Source of the DNA: an uncultured Chlorobiota bacterium
GTDB taxonomy: Bacteria > Bacteroidota > Ignavibacteria > UBA10030 > UBA6906
Direction: 5' to 3'
DNA: 33,693 bases
Assembly (NCBI GenBank): GCA_900696645.1
Contig: CAADGV010000036.1
Location: forward strand, 1 to 33,693
The notes under the pieces were generated by a model that worked only from the letters and a program-made list of their open reading frames with translations, did no database searches and had not been told where the DNA came from. A program made the position numbers and the translations under genes. Within the stretch, counting starts at the first letter, position 1; every line of letters starts with the position of its first letter. This document shows, piece after piece, positions 1-8,455 of the stretch.

Positions 1-119
1 CCGATGCGTGTGATACACATGTTTCTCCGATAGATTGTGGTGGCTTGTTTCCGGTTACTCAGACTGTCCATCTTACCAAATAACCGCTCTTTTGTCCACC
101 ACCTACCGGAAAGGTTTCC

Positions 120-2264
120 TTATTTCATCAAGACCATCTTCTTTGTGGTTGCAAAATTGCCTGCCTGCATGCGGTACAGATACATGCCACTGGCAACTTT
201 AGCGCCGGATGCGTTCGTGCCGTCCCACGTCACTTCACGATTTCCCGCACTGATGGTTTCATCCAGAACCGTCTTTACCAATGCGCCCGTCACGTCGAAT
301 ACTTGCAACGTAACGCGCTCGTCTTTCGGCAACGAGAAGCGGATATTCGTGGTCGGGTTGAACGGATTCGGATAGTTCTGGTTCAACGCGAACTCTTCGG
401 GCATGCCGGGCAGAGCTTTCACGTTGAGCGGCGTCCAGCCGAGGGCCTTGTAGAGCAGGCGTGCAGCATATTTCGTGTTGTGAACGCCGTAGCTTCTGTC
501 ATACTTCACGAAGTAGTAGTTCCATATTCCCTGAATGAGATCGGGACGGTTCTTCACTCTTAAGCTGTCTTTTCTCATCGTCACCGGTTCGCCTGTAAGC
601 GAATCGAGCGGGAGGCGGGATTTCAATTCGAGGAGCAGACCCTGTATTTCAGTCTGTACGCCTTCTATCACGCCGTTTCGATCAAGATCATAGAACGCAC
701 GGATATCATTAAAATCGTCAATCTGGCCATGGCAGCTCTTGCATGCATCAACGGGCTTGTACACACCAGTACCATGAAGTGTATCCGTCATGCTGAAGGA
801 GTGATTGGGCAGCTTGTTATTACTGCCATCGAGGCGGCTCTGGCGAGGTTGCATATGGCACCCGACACAACCCACGGCGGCATGCGTGTTTTGACCTGTA
901 AATGAATTGTCGCCATATTGGTAACCATTGGAGCCGAGCAACATATCAAATTGCATATTGTAGTGCGGGTAGAACCGGTCGGACCATCCATAATACGGCG
1001 GGACGTTGGTGATGCGAACATTGACGCCATACCGTGAGACATGGCACGGAGCACAGATCATGCTTGGGTTGTTGTTGAACTGCTCAGGAATCCGATACCC
1101 GTTGCGCAGCGAATCGAACCGCGTGATGCGCAATTGATACTGATTGTTGTTGCCGTGCGGATCGTGGCATGCCTGGCAACTGATATGCGTTCCGGCATCC
1201 CGGCTGAGATTCCACCGTGCGGCCAAACCGATCGTATCCAGACTGGCAGGAGCATTGCGAGTGTAGTACAGGAAACCTGCTGCGGTATGGCACGGCTGAC
1301 ATGTTACACGGCCACCAACAGATGCGCCGCCATTCGGCAGCTGAAAATGCTTGGATTGTTCGAAGAAGGTTCCGAGGCTGTGTCGACGCGATCCGTCATG
1401 GCATTGATTGCACATGTCGCTCTTGATCGTGAGACCTGCCTTCTTGGGATCAGCCGTCAGCTTGTGGTCGGTCATCGGGCCGTGGCACGATTCACAACCG
1501 ATGTTAGCCTGATTCTTTTGTCCCTGGCTCAGCATTGTCCATTTGCTGGTATCATTCTGATTGATCAAATAGTAGTTGCCGTAACGGGGCAACCCGATGT
1601 ACCAGCTGGTATCCCATCCGGTTTGTTTAACCTGGTACCCGAAATTGTTGTTGTTTGCCGTGGCATCCCAGCCGGTTGTATGGCATTTGATGCACGCCGG
1701 GGCATATTGACCTTGACCTCGCGAAACATCCACATTGCCGGTAATACCACTCTTAAACAGCGTGGCGTGCTTTGAACTCTGCCACGAAGTCTTGATCGCG
1801 GCGGCCGAAGGATGACAGAAGCAACCGGCTTGAGCATCGGGTGTTACGCCGATGTAGGTACTGGCAAATACTGTGTCGCTTGCAGTTTGTGCTCCGACCG
1901 TTGCGCTGACAACGTACTCGCCGCCAACATCGGCTTTGAAGCTGTTGATGAATCTGCCTGCTGCGCTATCCAGCGTTGTAGTGGAGGCAGGCGGTTTCGA
2001 CACAATCGTCCAGGTGGGGCTGCCAACAGCGCCCGAGCCTGCTGTGTCTACCCTGAAATAGACACGTGACTGTACACCGACAGCTCTCAAACCTGTGGAA
2101 ATATTCCAGGCCGGGGAAGGCGCGCCCGGTACCGGGGCGGTCATGCTGTTCAGCGACCTTCCGATCGTCTTTACCTTGATGGTCTGCGCGGCAACGTCGG
2201 CCAACATTGCCACTCCCATGCTCAAAACGAGCACTGCCAGGCAAATGGTAACGAGTCGTTTCAT
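120..2264 (-). CDS. Exported multiheme cytochrome c with T9SS C-terminal sorting domain
   Basis: The 714-residue protein starts with a signal peptide (about 1-26). Eight CXXCH haem-binding motifs lie at residues 191, 257, 285, 322, 363, 404, 466 and 508. A ninth site at 148-151 reads CFCH, one residue short of the usual spacing. Residues about 525-535 (DLDRNGVIEG) resemble an EF-hand or dockerin calcium loop. Residues about 622-714 form a type IX secretion sorting domain with NYPNPFNP and a final KMVLMK. By family knowledge such proteins are extracellular or surface-bound electron carriers, of the broad cytochrome c554-like multihaem type; the electron partner is unknown. The ATG has AAAGGA about 10 nt upstream. 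It is divergent from the PAP2 gene and appears monocistronic. Exported multihaem redox function is well supported; a specific enzymatic role is not. Confidence 0.9.
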   Translation of the reverse strand: MKRLVTICLAVLVLSMGVAMLADVAAQTIKVKTIGRSLNSMTAPVPGAPSPAWNISTGLRAVGVQSRVYFRVDTAGSGAVGSPTWTIVSKPPASTTTLDSAAGRFINSFKADVGGEYVVSATVGAQTASDTVFASTYIGVTPDAQAGCFCHPSAAAIKTSWQSSKHATLFKSGITGNVDVSRGQGQYAPACIKCHTTGWDATANNNNFGYQVKQTGWDTSWYIGLPRYGNYYLINQNDTSKWTMLSQGQKNQANIGCESCHGPMTDHKLTADPKKAGLTIKSDMCNQCHDGSRRHSLGTFFEQSKHFQLPNGGASVGGRVTCQPCHTAAGFLYYTRNAPASLDTIGLAARWNLSRDAGTHISCQACHDPHGNNNQYQLRITRFDSLRNGYRIPEQFNNNPSMICAPCHVSRYGVNVRITNVPPYYGWSDRFYPHYNMQFDMLLGSNGYQYGDNSFTGQNTHAAVGCVGCHMQPRQSRLDGSNNKLPNHSFSMTDTLHGTGVYKPVDACKSCHGQIDDFNDIRAFYDLDRNGVIEGVQTEIQGLLLELKSRLPLDSLTGEPVTMRKDSLRVKNRPDLIQGIWNYYFVKYDRSYGVHNTKYAARLLYKALGWTPLNVKALPGMPEEFALNQNYPNPFNPTTNIRFSLPKDERVTLQVFDVTGALVKTVLDETISAGNREVTWDGTNASGAKVASGMYLYRMQAGNFATTKKMVLMK

Positions 2265-2561
2265 AATGTGAGAATCCTTTCAGATGAATTAATTTAGTCT
2301 TAGTCCGCTGAATGCGGGATCGTCGGAAAGAACAAGTGAGGCGTTTTGCAACAGAATTACACTTATCATAGAGCCAATACTCGTGCCAACGCACAGGACA
2401 GAACACACGCTGACCGAAATATCCTCAAGGGGGGGGACTGTGCCCAATCATCCCGATCTGATAAATGTGACAAGATCGGTCATGTTTTGCGGGGAGAAAC
2501 AGCCGAAAATGTGTGAATCGGCTTATTAGAATTAGGAACGTGTTTGCAGAATTGAGAAACG
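2265..2561. promoter_or_regulatory. Divergent intergenic region between cytochrome and PAP2 genes
   Basis: This 297-bp stretch must carry the promoters of both divergent genes. It contains a run of eight G (2429-2436), an inverted repeat CCGATCT/AGATCGG (2453-2459 and 2473-2479, 13-nt loop) and a second one AGCCGA/TCGGCT (2501-2506 and 2518-2523). The first is placed like an operator. I did not find a convincing -35/-10 pair for either gene. Confidence 0.4.
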
Positions 2562-3698
2562 TTGAGAATCTACACACCCCGAAAACAGCGGAATCCGGCG
2601 CGTGTCTCCATCATATCACGTATCAAAGGATCTTTGGCTCTGCTTGGTGAGGGCATTTCACTTTTATCACACGCCATGAATCGCTATATTCAGAGGCTGT
2701 TCTTATCACTATCCCCCATAGCCTCGAGACACATGCGATTCCACTCCATCAGCAAGTATCTCCACTCCGCCGACATGCTGTTCATCGGGTTCAATCTCAT
2801 CCTCTCGTGCATCAACATTGTGTTTGCCGACCGGATACCGTATTGGTGGGTGATTGTGCTGAGCAATTTCGCCGGTTCCACTATTATCTGCATCATCGCC
2901 TATGCGCGCCATACCATTGGCTGGAAACCGCTTCGGCTGCTGCATGACTGGTACGTGCCTGTTGCCACGTTCTTTTCATACAAAGCCCTGTATTTCATGA
3001 TCAAGCCGATTCATGGTGGTCGGGATTACGACGATGTTCTGATGGCAATCGACCGGTGGCTATTTGGCGTGAACCCGACGGAATGGATCATGCAGTTCGC
3101 TACACCGTGGCTTACCGAAATTCTCCAGATTGCGTACACGCTGTTCTACCTTCTTTTTCTGATTTTAGGCTACGAATTCTACCGCAGGCACAATCTTGAT
3201 CTCTTTCACTACTTCATGTTTACCTGCGTGTACGGGTTCTTTCTCTCGTATCTCGGCTACTTCCTGCTGCCTGCGGTTGGCCCCCGGTTTACGCTGCACG
3301 ATTTTGCCGCGCTCGATGCGGAACTTCCCGGCCTTCTCTTCACCGAATCATTCCGCTGGTTCGTGAATGCCGGCGGCTCAATCCCGACAGGAGTGCCGAA
3401 CGAAATCGCCATCAAGCTCACGCAGCGTGATGTATTCCCGAGCGGTCATACGATGATGACAATTGTGCTGATGTATTTGAGCGGCAAGTACGGGGCAAAA
3501 TCACGCTATTTCATGTATGTTGTGGGAACGCTGCTTATTATTGCGACAGTGTATCATCGGTACCATTATGTTATTGATTTGATAGCCGGGGCCGTATTTG
3601 CACTCTTCTGCATCACCACATCTTCAAGACTCTACATCTTCCTGAAGCGCAAGTACCGGACAATGGAAAGCAGGTTTCCGGAAAGCTTGATCAAATAG
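2562..3698 (+). CDS. PAP2-superfamily integral membrane phosphatase/transferase
   Basis: The 378-residue protein has several hydrophobic segments (about 73-90, 96-115, 131-147, 186-205, 217-237, 316-331, 338-352). It carries the late PAP2 motifs: PSGHT at 293-297 and a YHRYHYVIDLIAG stretch around 331-343. By family analogy H296 is one catalytic histidine, and H335 with D339 forms the other catalytic pair. The layout resembles the PAP2_3 branch that includes inositol-phosphorylceramide-synthase-like proteins, so it may handle lipid phosphates or head-group transfer; substrate is unknown. The start is uncertain. The longest frame begins with TTG at 2562 without a clear ribosome site. TTG at 2634 has AAAGGA close by, and the first ATG is at 2676. 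All leave the membrane and catalytic parts intact. Confidence 0.8.
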   Translation: MRIYTPRKQRNPARVSIISRIKGSLALLGEGISLLSHAMNRYIQRLFLSLSPIASRHMRFHSISKYLHSADMLFIGFNLILSCINIVFADRIPYWWVIVLSNFAGSTIICIIAYARHTIGWKPLRLLHDWYVPVATFFSYKALYFMIKPIHGGRDYDDVLMAIDRWLFGVNPTEWIMQFATPWLTEILQIAYTLFYLLFLILGYEFYRRHNLDLFHYFMFTCVYGFFLSYLGYFLLPAVGPRFTLHDFAALDAELPGLLFTESFRWFVNAGGSIPTGVPNEIAIKLTQRDVFPSGHTMMTIVLMYLSGKYGAKSRYFMYVVGTLLIIATVYHRYHYVIDLIAGAVFALFCITTSSRLYIFLKRKYRTMESRFPESLIK

Positions 3699-3760
3699 GC
3701 GAGATCACGCTTGGCAGTCAGGGGGATTGCAAGAATGAACGTTTCTTCATCTTGGGCGCG

Positions 3761-3789
3761 TTGCTTCTTTTCGGCTGATTGCTTATTTT
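3761..3789 (+). promoter_or_regulatory. Candidate sigma-70 promoter for rplU-rpmA
   Basis: TTGCTT (3761-3766), 17 nt, TATTTT (3784-3789), about 50 bp upstream of the bL21 start. The match to consensus is moderate, but the 17-nt spacing recurs at other candidate promoters in this window. Confidence 0.4.
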
Positions 3790-3838
3790 ATTCACCCGTT
3801 TATCCACCAGAATCGTATTCTTTAAGACAGGAATCCAG

Positions 3839-4150
3839 ATGTACGCAGTCGTTGATATTGCCGGAAAACAGTTCAAAGTCGCCCAAAATGACAAGCTTCA
3901 TGTTCCCACATTGAAAGCAGACAAAGGCGCAAGCATTACGTTCGACAAGGTGTTGTTGCTTGCAGGCGACAAGGAAGTGAGTATCGGAAATCCGACAGTG
4001 TCCGGCGCAAGCGTTGAAGCGACGGTCCTCGACCACATGAAGGATGACAAAGTTGTTGTGTTCAAGAAGAAAAAACGCAAGGGATACCGTGTGAAGCGCG
4101 GGCATCGGCAGGCGTACACGCAGGTTCAGATTACAAAAATCGGGAAATAG
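3839..4150 (+). CDS. rplU: 50S ribosomal protein bL21
   Basis: The 103-residue product is the usual length for bL21 and starts [14 protein letters not shown]. The family's basic C-terminal signature is present ([18 protein letters not shown], followed by YTQVQI). The protein binds 23S rRNA in the large subunit. The reading frame extends upstream to 3779, but ATG 3839 gives the canonical N terminus and has an AGGAA element just before it. The gene is followed after 2 nt by rpmA, the near-universal rplU-rpmA pair. Confidence 0.97.
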   Translation: MYAVVDIAGKQFKVAQNDKLHVPTLKADKGASITFDKVLLLAGDKEVSIGNPTVSGASVEATVLDHMKDDKVVVFKKKKRKGYRVKRGHRQAYTQVQITKIGK

Positions 4151-4152
4151 TC

Positions 4153-4416
4153 ATGGCACATAAAAAAGGTCTCGGCAGTACCCGCAACGGACGCGACAGC
4201 AACGCGCAGCGTCTCGGTGTGAAACGATTCGGTGGCGAGATGGTGACCGCCGGAAGCATCATCGTGCGGCAGCGCGGAACGGCATTCCGTCCCGGCGCAA
4301 ATGTCGGCATCGGCAGCGACGACACGTTGTACGCCCTCTCCGACGGCGTTGTGAATTTCAAGAAGTTCAGCAAAGCGAAGAAGGTCGTCAGCATTCTTCC
4401 AAAGGTTGCAGCCTGA
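4153..4416 (+). CDS. rpmA: 50S ribosomal protein bL27
   Basis: The 87-residue product begins [16 protein letters not shown] and has the conserved LGVKRFGGE and GSIIVRQRG blocks of bL27. In the ribosome its N-terminal tail reaches the peptidyl-transferase centre. Here the Met-Ala-His-Lys-Lys start is present directly, with no sign of the cleaved N-terminal extension seen in some Firmicutes. It is co-transcribed with rplU, and a strong intrinsic terminator follows 12 nt after the stop. Confidence 0.97.
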   Translation: MAHKKGLGSTRNGRDSNAQRLGVKRFGGEMVTAGSIIVRQRGTAFRPGANVGIGSDDTLYALSDGVVNFKKFSKAKKVVSILPKVAA

Positions 4417-4428
4417 GTTGTTGATGTG

Positions 4429-4459
4429 AATCCCGCCCCGAAAGGCGGGATTGTTTTTT
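4429..4459 (+). terminator. Rho-independent terminator of rplU-rpmA
   Basis: Perfect 9-bp stem AATCCCGCC / GGCGGGATT (4429-4437 and 4444-4452) with a CCGAAA loop, followed by a T-rich tract (GTTTTTT). Confidence 0.93.
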
Positions 4460-4486
4460 CACGCCCTCCGTTCTTTCCAATCCTAA

Positions 4487-5461
<975 letters not shown>

Positions 5462-5483
5462 AATTTTCTTTCTTATCGATAGG

Positions 5484-5529
5484 CGGGGTTTTGGCCGTAA
5501 AACAAGGCTGAAACCCCGTTTCTTTTTCA
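5484..5529 (+). terminator. Rho-independent terminator of mdh
   Basis: A 13-bp stem CGGGGTTTTGGCC / GGCTGAAACCCCG (5484-5496 and 5506-5518) with two wobble pairs and a 9-nt loop, followed by TTTCTTTTT. Confidence 0.88.
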
Positions 5530-5578
5530 TTATATTTTACAAAGAAAAGTACTTCTAACAACAGGACTAAGGACTCAG

Positions 5579-6286
5579 TTGCGGCGTTTCGTTTTTATCG
5601 TTCTTCTCCTAATCGGCGTTCTCTCATGCCGCGAAGAGTTGCCGGTAAACGGCGGTGGCACTTCTCCATTTCTCTTCCGGCTCAGTCCCGGCACATGGTA
5701 CAGTTTCGATAACTGGAAGCTGGACAGTTTCGGGCAACGCATAGCAAGCTCGTATTTCAGAAACTCGTGGACGGTTGCCGATACGGGGAGAGTTGTGAAC
5801 GGCAGGATGACGGTCACGGTTGTTATCGACAGCACGTTCGACACGACGGGCGTATTTGTACGAAGCGATTCACTGTTATACTCCACCGATCCGAGCGGCG
5901 ATGTGTACCAATGGGGTTTCCTCTCTTCACTTATCGCGGAGCGCGAAACGCTTTTGCTTGCGCCGCAGTGGGATAGAATTGCGGCGTTTTCCCAACCTAC
6001 CGGCAGTTCGTGGGTAATAGCAACGATTGACACAAGCATCGGCGGACGGGCGAACGAAACCGTGTTGGGAAGGATTGGAACATCGAGCGTATACGTCGGG
6101 CCAATCCTGATAAACGGTGAAGAAGGGACGATTCTTTCCTACAGAATAGAAATCACGAAGCCGCGAATGTACTATTCATTTTGGATTACCGAAACACCCC
6201 CCTCCATTGCGCGGGCACTGGACGATTCCGATGCGTTGCGCAACGCCGAGCTGAGGGAGTTGAAAGTGATTCTCACCGGACGTTAA
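5579..6286 (+). CDS. Putative lipoprotein of unknown function
   Basis: The 235-residue product begins with a short basic segment, a hydrophobic stretch and a lipobox-like GVLSC (Cys about 17), so it is likely an outer-membrane or periplasmic lipoprotein. The rest is Ser/Thr-rich with predicted beta character and no cysteines or catalytic motif that I recognise. The start is TTG 5579 with AAGGA 5 nt upstream; no better ATG exists nearby. It follows the mdh terminator and converges on the small barrel-like gene at 6359, so it is probably transcribed alone. No family could be assigned. Confidence 0.75.
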   Translation: MRRFVFIVLLLIGVLSCREELPVNGGGTSPFLFRLSPGTWYSFDNWKLDSFGQRIASSYFRNSWTVADTGRVVNGRMTVTVVIDSTFDTTGVFVRSDSLLYSTDPSGDVYQWGFLSSLIAERETLLLAPQWDRIAAFSQPTGSSWVIATIDTSIGGRANETVLGRIGTSSVYVGPILINGEEGTILSYRIEITKPRMYYSFWITETPPSIARALDDSDALRNAELRELKVILTGR

Positions 6287-6358
6287 CCATATCCCCACCG
6301 ATGCATGGGCCAACACATGCGGCTCTTCAAATACATCCCCCCGACTTTTGATCCCTGA

Positions 6359-6826
6359 TCAGAACGTAGTGCCAATACTCAATCCGCCCGAAAACCGGAA
6401 CTGCTGCCTCGCAGGATCGAAAAACGGCGTTGCAGAAATCCGAATAGTTACTCCGCCGTCACAAGGCTGAAGTCTGAAGCCAACTGTTGAAGAAAAGAGT
6501 AGCGACTTCTCTTTCCCGAAGGAGGCATCGCTTTTCCAAAGCGGAAGAAAAACGAGACCTGCACCCAGTTCAAGCTTGTACTTCTCGCCAAAGTAGAAGT
6601 TTGCCATCAAAGGGATGCTTGTTCCTACTCCGTACAGAGCCCCGAATCCCAAACGCATGGCAAAGTTGTTTGTCAGGAGTTTTTCGTAGTTGATCGAGAG
6701 GGACACACCGTTCCCGCCAAGTTCAACGAAAATCGTATTGGAGGCCGGGTCGGGACACGAATTGCCATTCGCACCAGCGCTTGCACCGATACTGAACAGA
6801 AGTAGGATGATTACCAGTGTTTTCAT
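6359..6826 (-). CDS. Small outer-membrane beta-barrel-like protein
   Basis: The 155-residue product has a clear signal peptide (about 1-20, ending GASAGA). It is followed by alternating-pattern amphipathic strands rich in Gly and aromatics (GVSLSINYEKLL, FAMRLGFGALYG, LMANFYFGEKYKLELGAG) and ends in a terminal phenylalanine (SIGTTF), as expected for BAM-assembled barrels. Two cysteines (in NSCPD and LQPCDGG) could form a disulphide. Similar short Bacteroidota proteins are annotated only as hypothetical or porin-family. No strong ribosome site is visible before ATG 6826. A possible TTGTCA -35 lies upstream but its -10 is poor. Function unknown. Confidence 0.72.
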   Translation of the reverse strand: MKTLVIILLLFSIGASAGANGNSCPDPASNTIFVELGGNGVSLSINYEKLLTNNFAMRLGFGALYGVGTSIPLMANFYFGEKYKLELGAGLVFLPLWKSDASFGKEKSLLFSSTVGFRLQPCDGGVTIRISATPFFDPARQQFRFSGGLSIGTTF

Positions 6827-7082
6827 GTGGGTTGATTACCAGTTCCAGAATGAAAATGATGATGAGGATGTGACAACCGAATGTCACTATTTCGCAGAAC
6901 TGTTTTGCGTTGCGAGCAAAGGCGGGGTGTGGTTGTATTCCTCCCCCATTGTGCCGCCGGAGTCCTGTCCTGAAGTCGAACGCTTCACTCCGGCAAACGA
7001 GGCAGAAGACACGTGCAAAGCGTTACGATTAAATATACACTCGCTTGCGAAAAAGTGTAAACCTCGCAGTAAGAAGGCGGTT
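6827..7082. other. Intergenic region with inverted repeats
   Basis: There is no gene in these 256 bp. They contain GTGACA/TGTCAC (6870-6875 and 6882-6887). They also contain a two-tier structure GCCGGAGT/ACTCCGGC (6956-6963 and 6987-6994) enclosing GAAG/CTTC, and a TACACT/AGTGTA hairpin (7036-7041 and 7054-7059). Read leftwards, the last is followed by AU-rich sequence and could be a weak terminator for the saccharopine operon. Confidence 0.35.
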
Positions 7083-8432
7083 TTATTCGAGTGCTTTCAC
7101 CGTCTCCTTGAACACCAGTCCGTGTTCCGTGAGTTCCTTCAGCACCGGCTCATACACGGCGGGGTGTGTCGGGATATGGCAACCGGTGAGCGGCAGGCGG
7201 TCGGTGAGCACAAGTTTCGTGGCAATGGCCGCCGGCAACCCGACGGTTTTGGAAATGGCTGTATGTCCGCCCGGCTCGCCATACTCGATGAATGTGGAGG
7301 TAATTTGTTCCTTCCGGTTGTTCTCCTTCGGGTAGTAGCATTCGATTTCGTGCACAAGCACAACCATATCCTGCGCGCCGTCGGGCATGCGGAGTTTCTG
7401 CTTCATGAGATGAATCATCACCTCTGCAACCGTCTGCGCGTCAACGCCGATTTTTTCTTTCGAGAAGAGTCCGAGCCATTTCAGGTTGTCCATGATCTTT
7501 CCCGTCGGACTGATACCGAGATAGTTTGCCACTTGCTGCTCGAGCTTTTTGGGTCCCTGGCTTTGCGGCAGAGCCATTTCCGTAAGCTCACGGTAGGTCA
7601 TGTTCTTCAAGTTCGGAATACGTAGAGCTTCGTTGGCAAGGCCGAGATAGACGATCTGCTGCCAGGTCTCGCTCCAACCCGGATAGCGCAGTGTGCCGCG
7701 GATGATTGTGTGATCCATGGTCAGGCCGAGAACGGATTCGTACGCAAGCGAGTCGCGGTTCGGATATGCTTCAAGCGTGCCGACGCCTTCAACTTCGACC
7801 GTCCACGTTCGCTGGAACAATTGATGAAACGGCAGGAGATTTATCCTTCCATCCTCTTTGTACAATGCGCCATCCTCTCCTGCCATTAGCACGTTGCGCG
7901 GGTTCCAGGTAATGCCGTAGTTAAGCGGATTGGGGGCCGCCTTCGGCGCGGGGAGGCCGCCGCCGTACGAGCGGAAGCTGGTAACCACCCCTCCCTGATT
8001 TCTGATTCGCTGAATCAACGACATCCCTTCCATGTGATCAATGCCGGGATCGAGCCCCATTTCATTAAGGATGAGAATGTTTTTACGATGGGCTTCGGTT
8101 TCGAGCTTTCTCACCATCGGGTCTTCGTACGAGGCGGTGATCATGTGCGAGCTGTTCTTCAGGCACTCCAGCGCGACAAGATGCTGGTAGGGCCGCGGCA
8201 GCATGTTCACAACGATTTTCGCCTTCTTGAGAAGGGCTACCCTCGTCGGTTCGTCGTTCACGTCGAACTGCAATGCTTGCCCCCGCGGATGACCCGCCAC
8301 CCGTTGAACCGCAAGGTCGGCGTTGTGATCTCCCACCGTTACGAACCAGTTGTTCGTTTCCGCGTGTTGCAGCAAGTAGGATATCAGATACGATGTACTT
8401 TGTCCAGCACCAAGGACGAGAATGTGTTTCAT
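7083..8432 (-). CDS. Saccharopine dehydrogenase (L-glutamate-forming type)
   Basis: The 449-residue protein has an N-terminal Rossmann segment (HILVLGAGQSTSYLISYLL, residues 3-21). It also has family blocks around NMLPRPYQH, ITASYEDPMV and LNEMGLDPGIDHMEGM, all typical of saccharopine dehydrogenase/LYS9-like enzymes. The reaction oxidises saccharopine to glutamate and aminoadipate semialdehyde. ATG 8432 is preferred because GGAG sits 8 nt upstream; a TTG four codons earlier overlaps that ribosome site. It is the second gene of a pair, 23 nt behind the lysine-ketoglutarate reductase-like gene, which matches the split version of the bifunctional eukaryotic AASS enzyme. The pathway direction is probably lysine degradation, but this cannot be read from sequence. 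Confidence 0.88.
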   Translation of the reverse strand: MKHILVLGAGQSTSYLISYLLQHAETNNWFVTVGDHNADLAVQRVAGHPRGQALQFDVNDEPTRVALLKKAKIVVNMLPRPYQHLVALECLKNSSHMITASYEDPMVRKLETEAHRKNILILNEMGLDPGIDHMEGMSLIQRIRNQGGVVTSFRSYGGGLPAPKAAPNPLNYGITWNPRNVLMAGEDGALYKEDGRINLLPFHQLFQRTWTVEVEGVGTLEAYPNRDSLAYESVLGLTMDHTIIRGTLRYPGWSETWQQIVYLGLANEALRIPNLKNMTYRELTEMALPQSQGPKKLEQQVANYLGISPTGKIMDNLKWLGLFSKEKIGVDAQTVAEVMIHLMKQKLRMPDGAQDMVVLVHEIECYYPKENNRKEQITSTFIEYGEPGGHTAISKTVGLPAAIATKLVLTDRLPLTGCHIPTHPAVYEPVLKELTEHGLVFKETVKALE

Positions 8433-8455
8433 TGTTTTCTCCAATTACCGGTCAG

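Noticed and set aside
3699-3838. Possible L21 leader RNA upstream of rplU
   Set aside because: No convincing stem structure was seen by eye; without a covariance search the call is unsupported.
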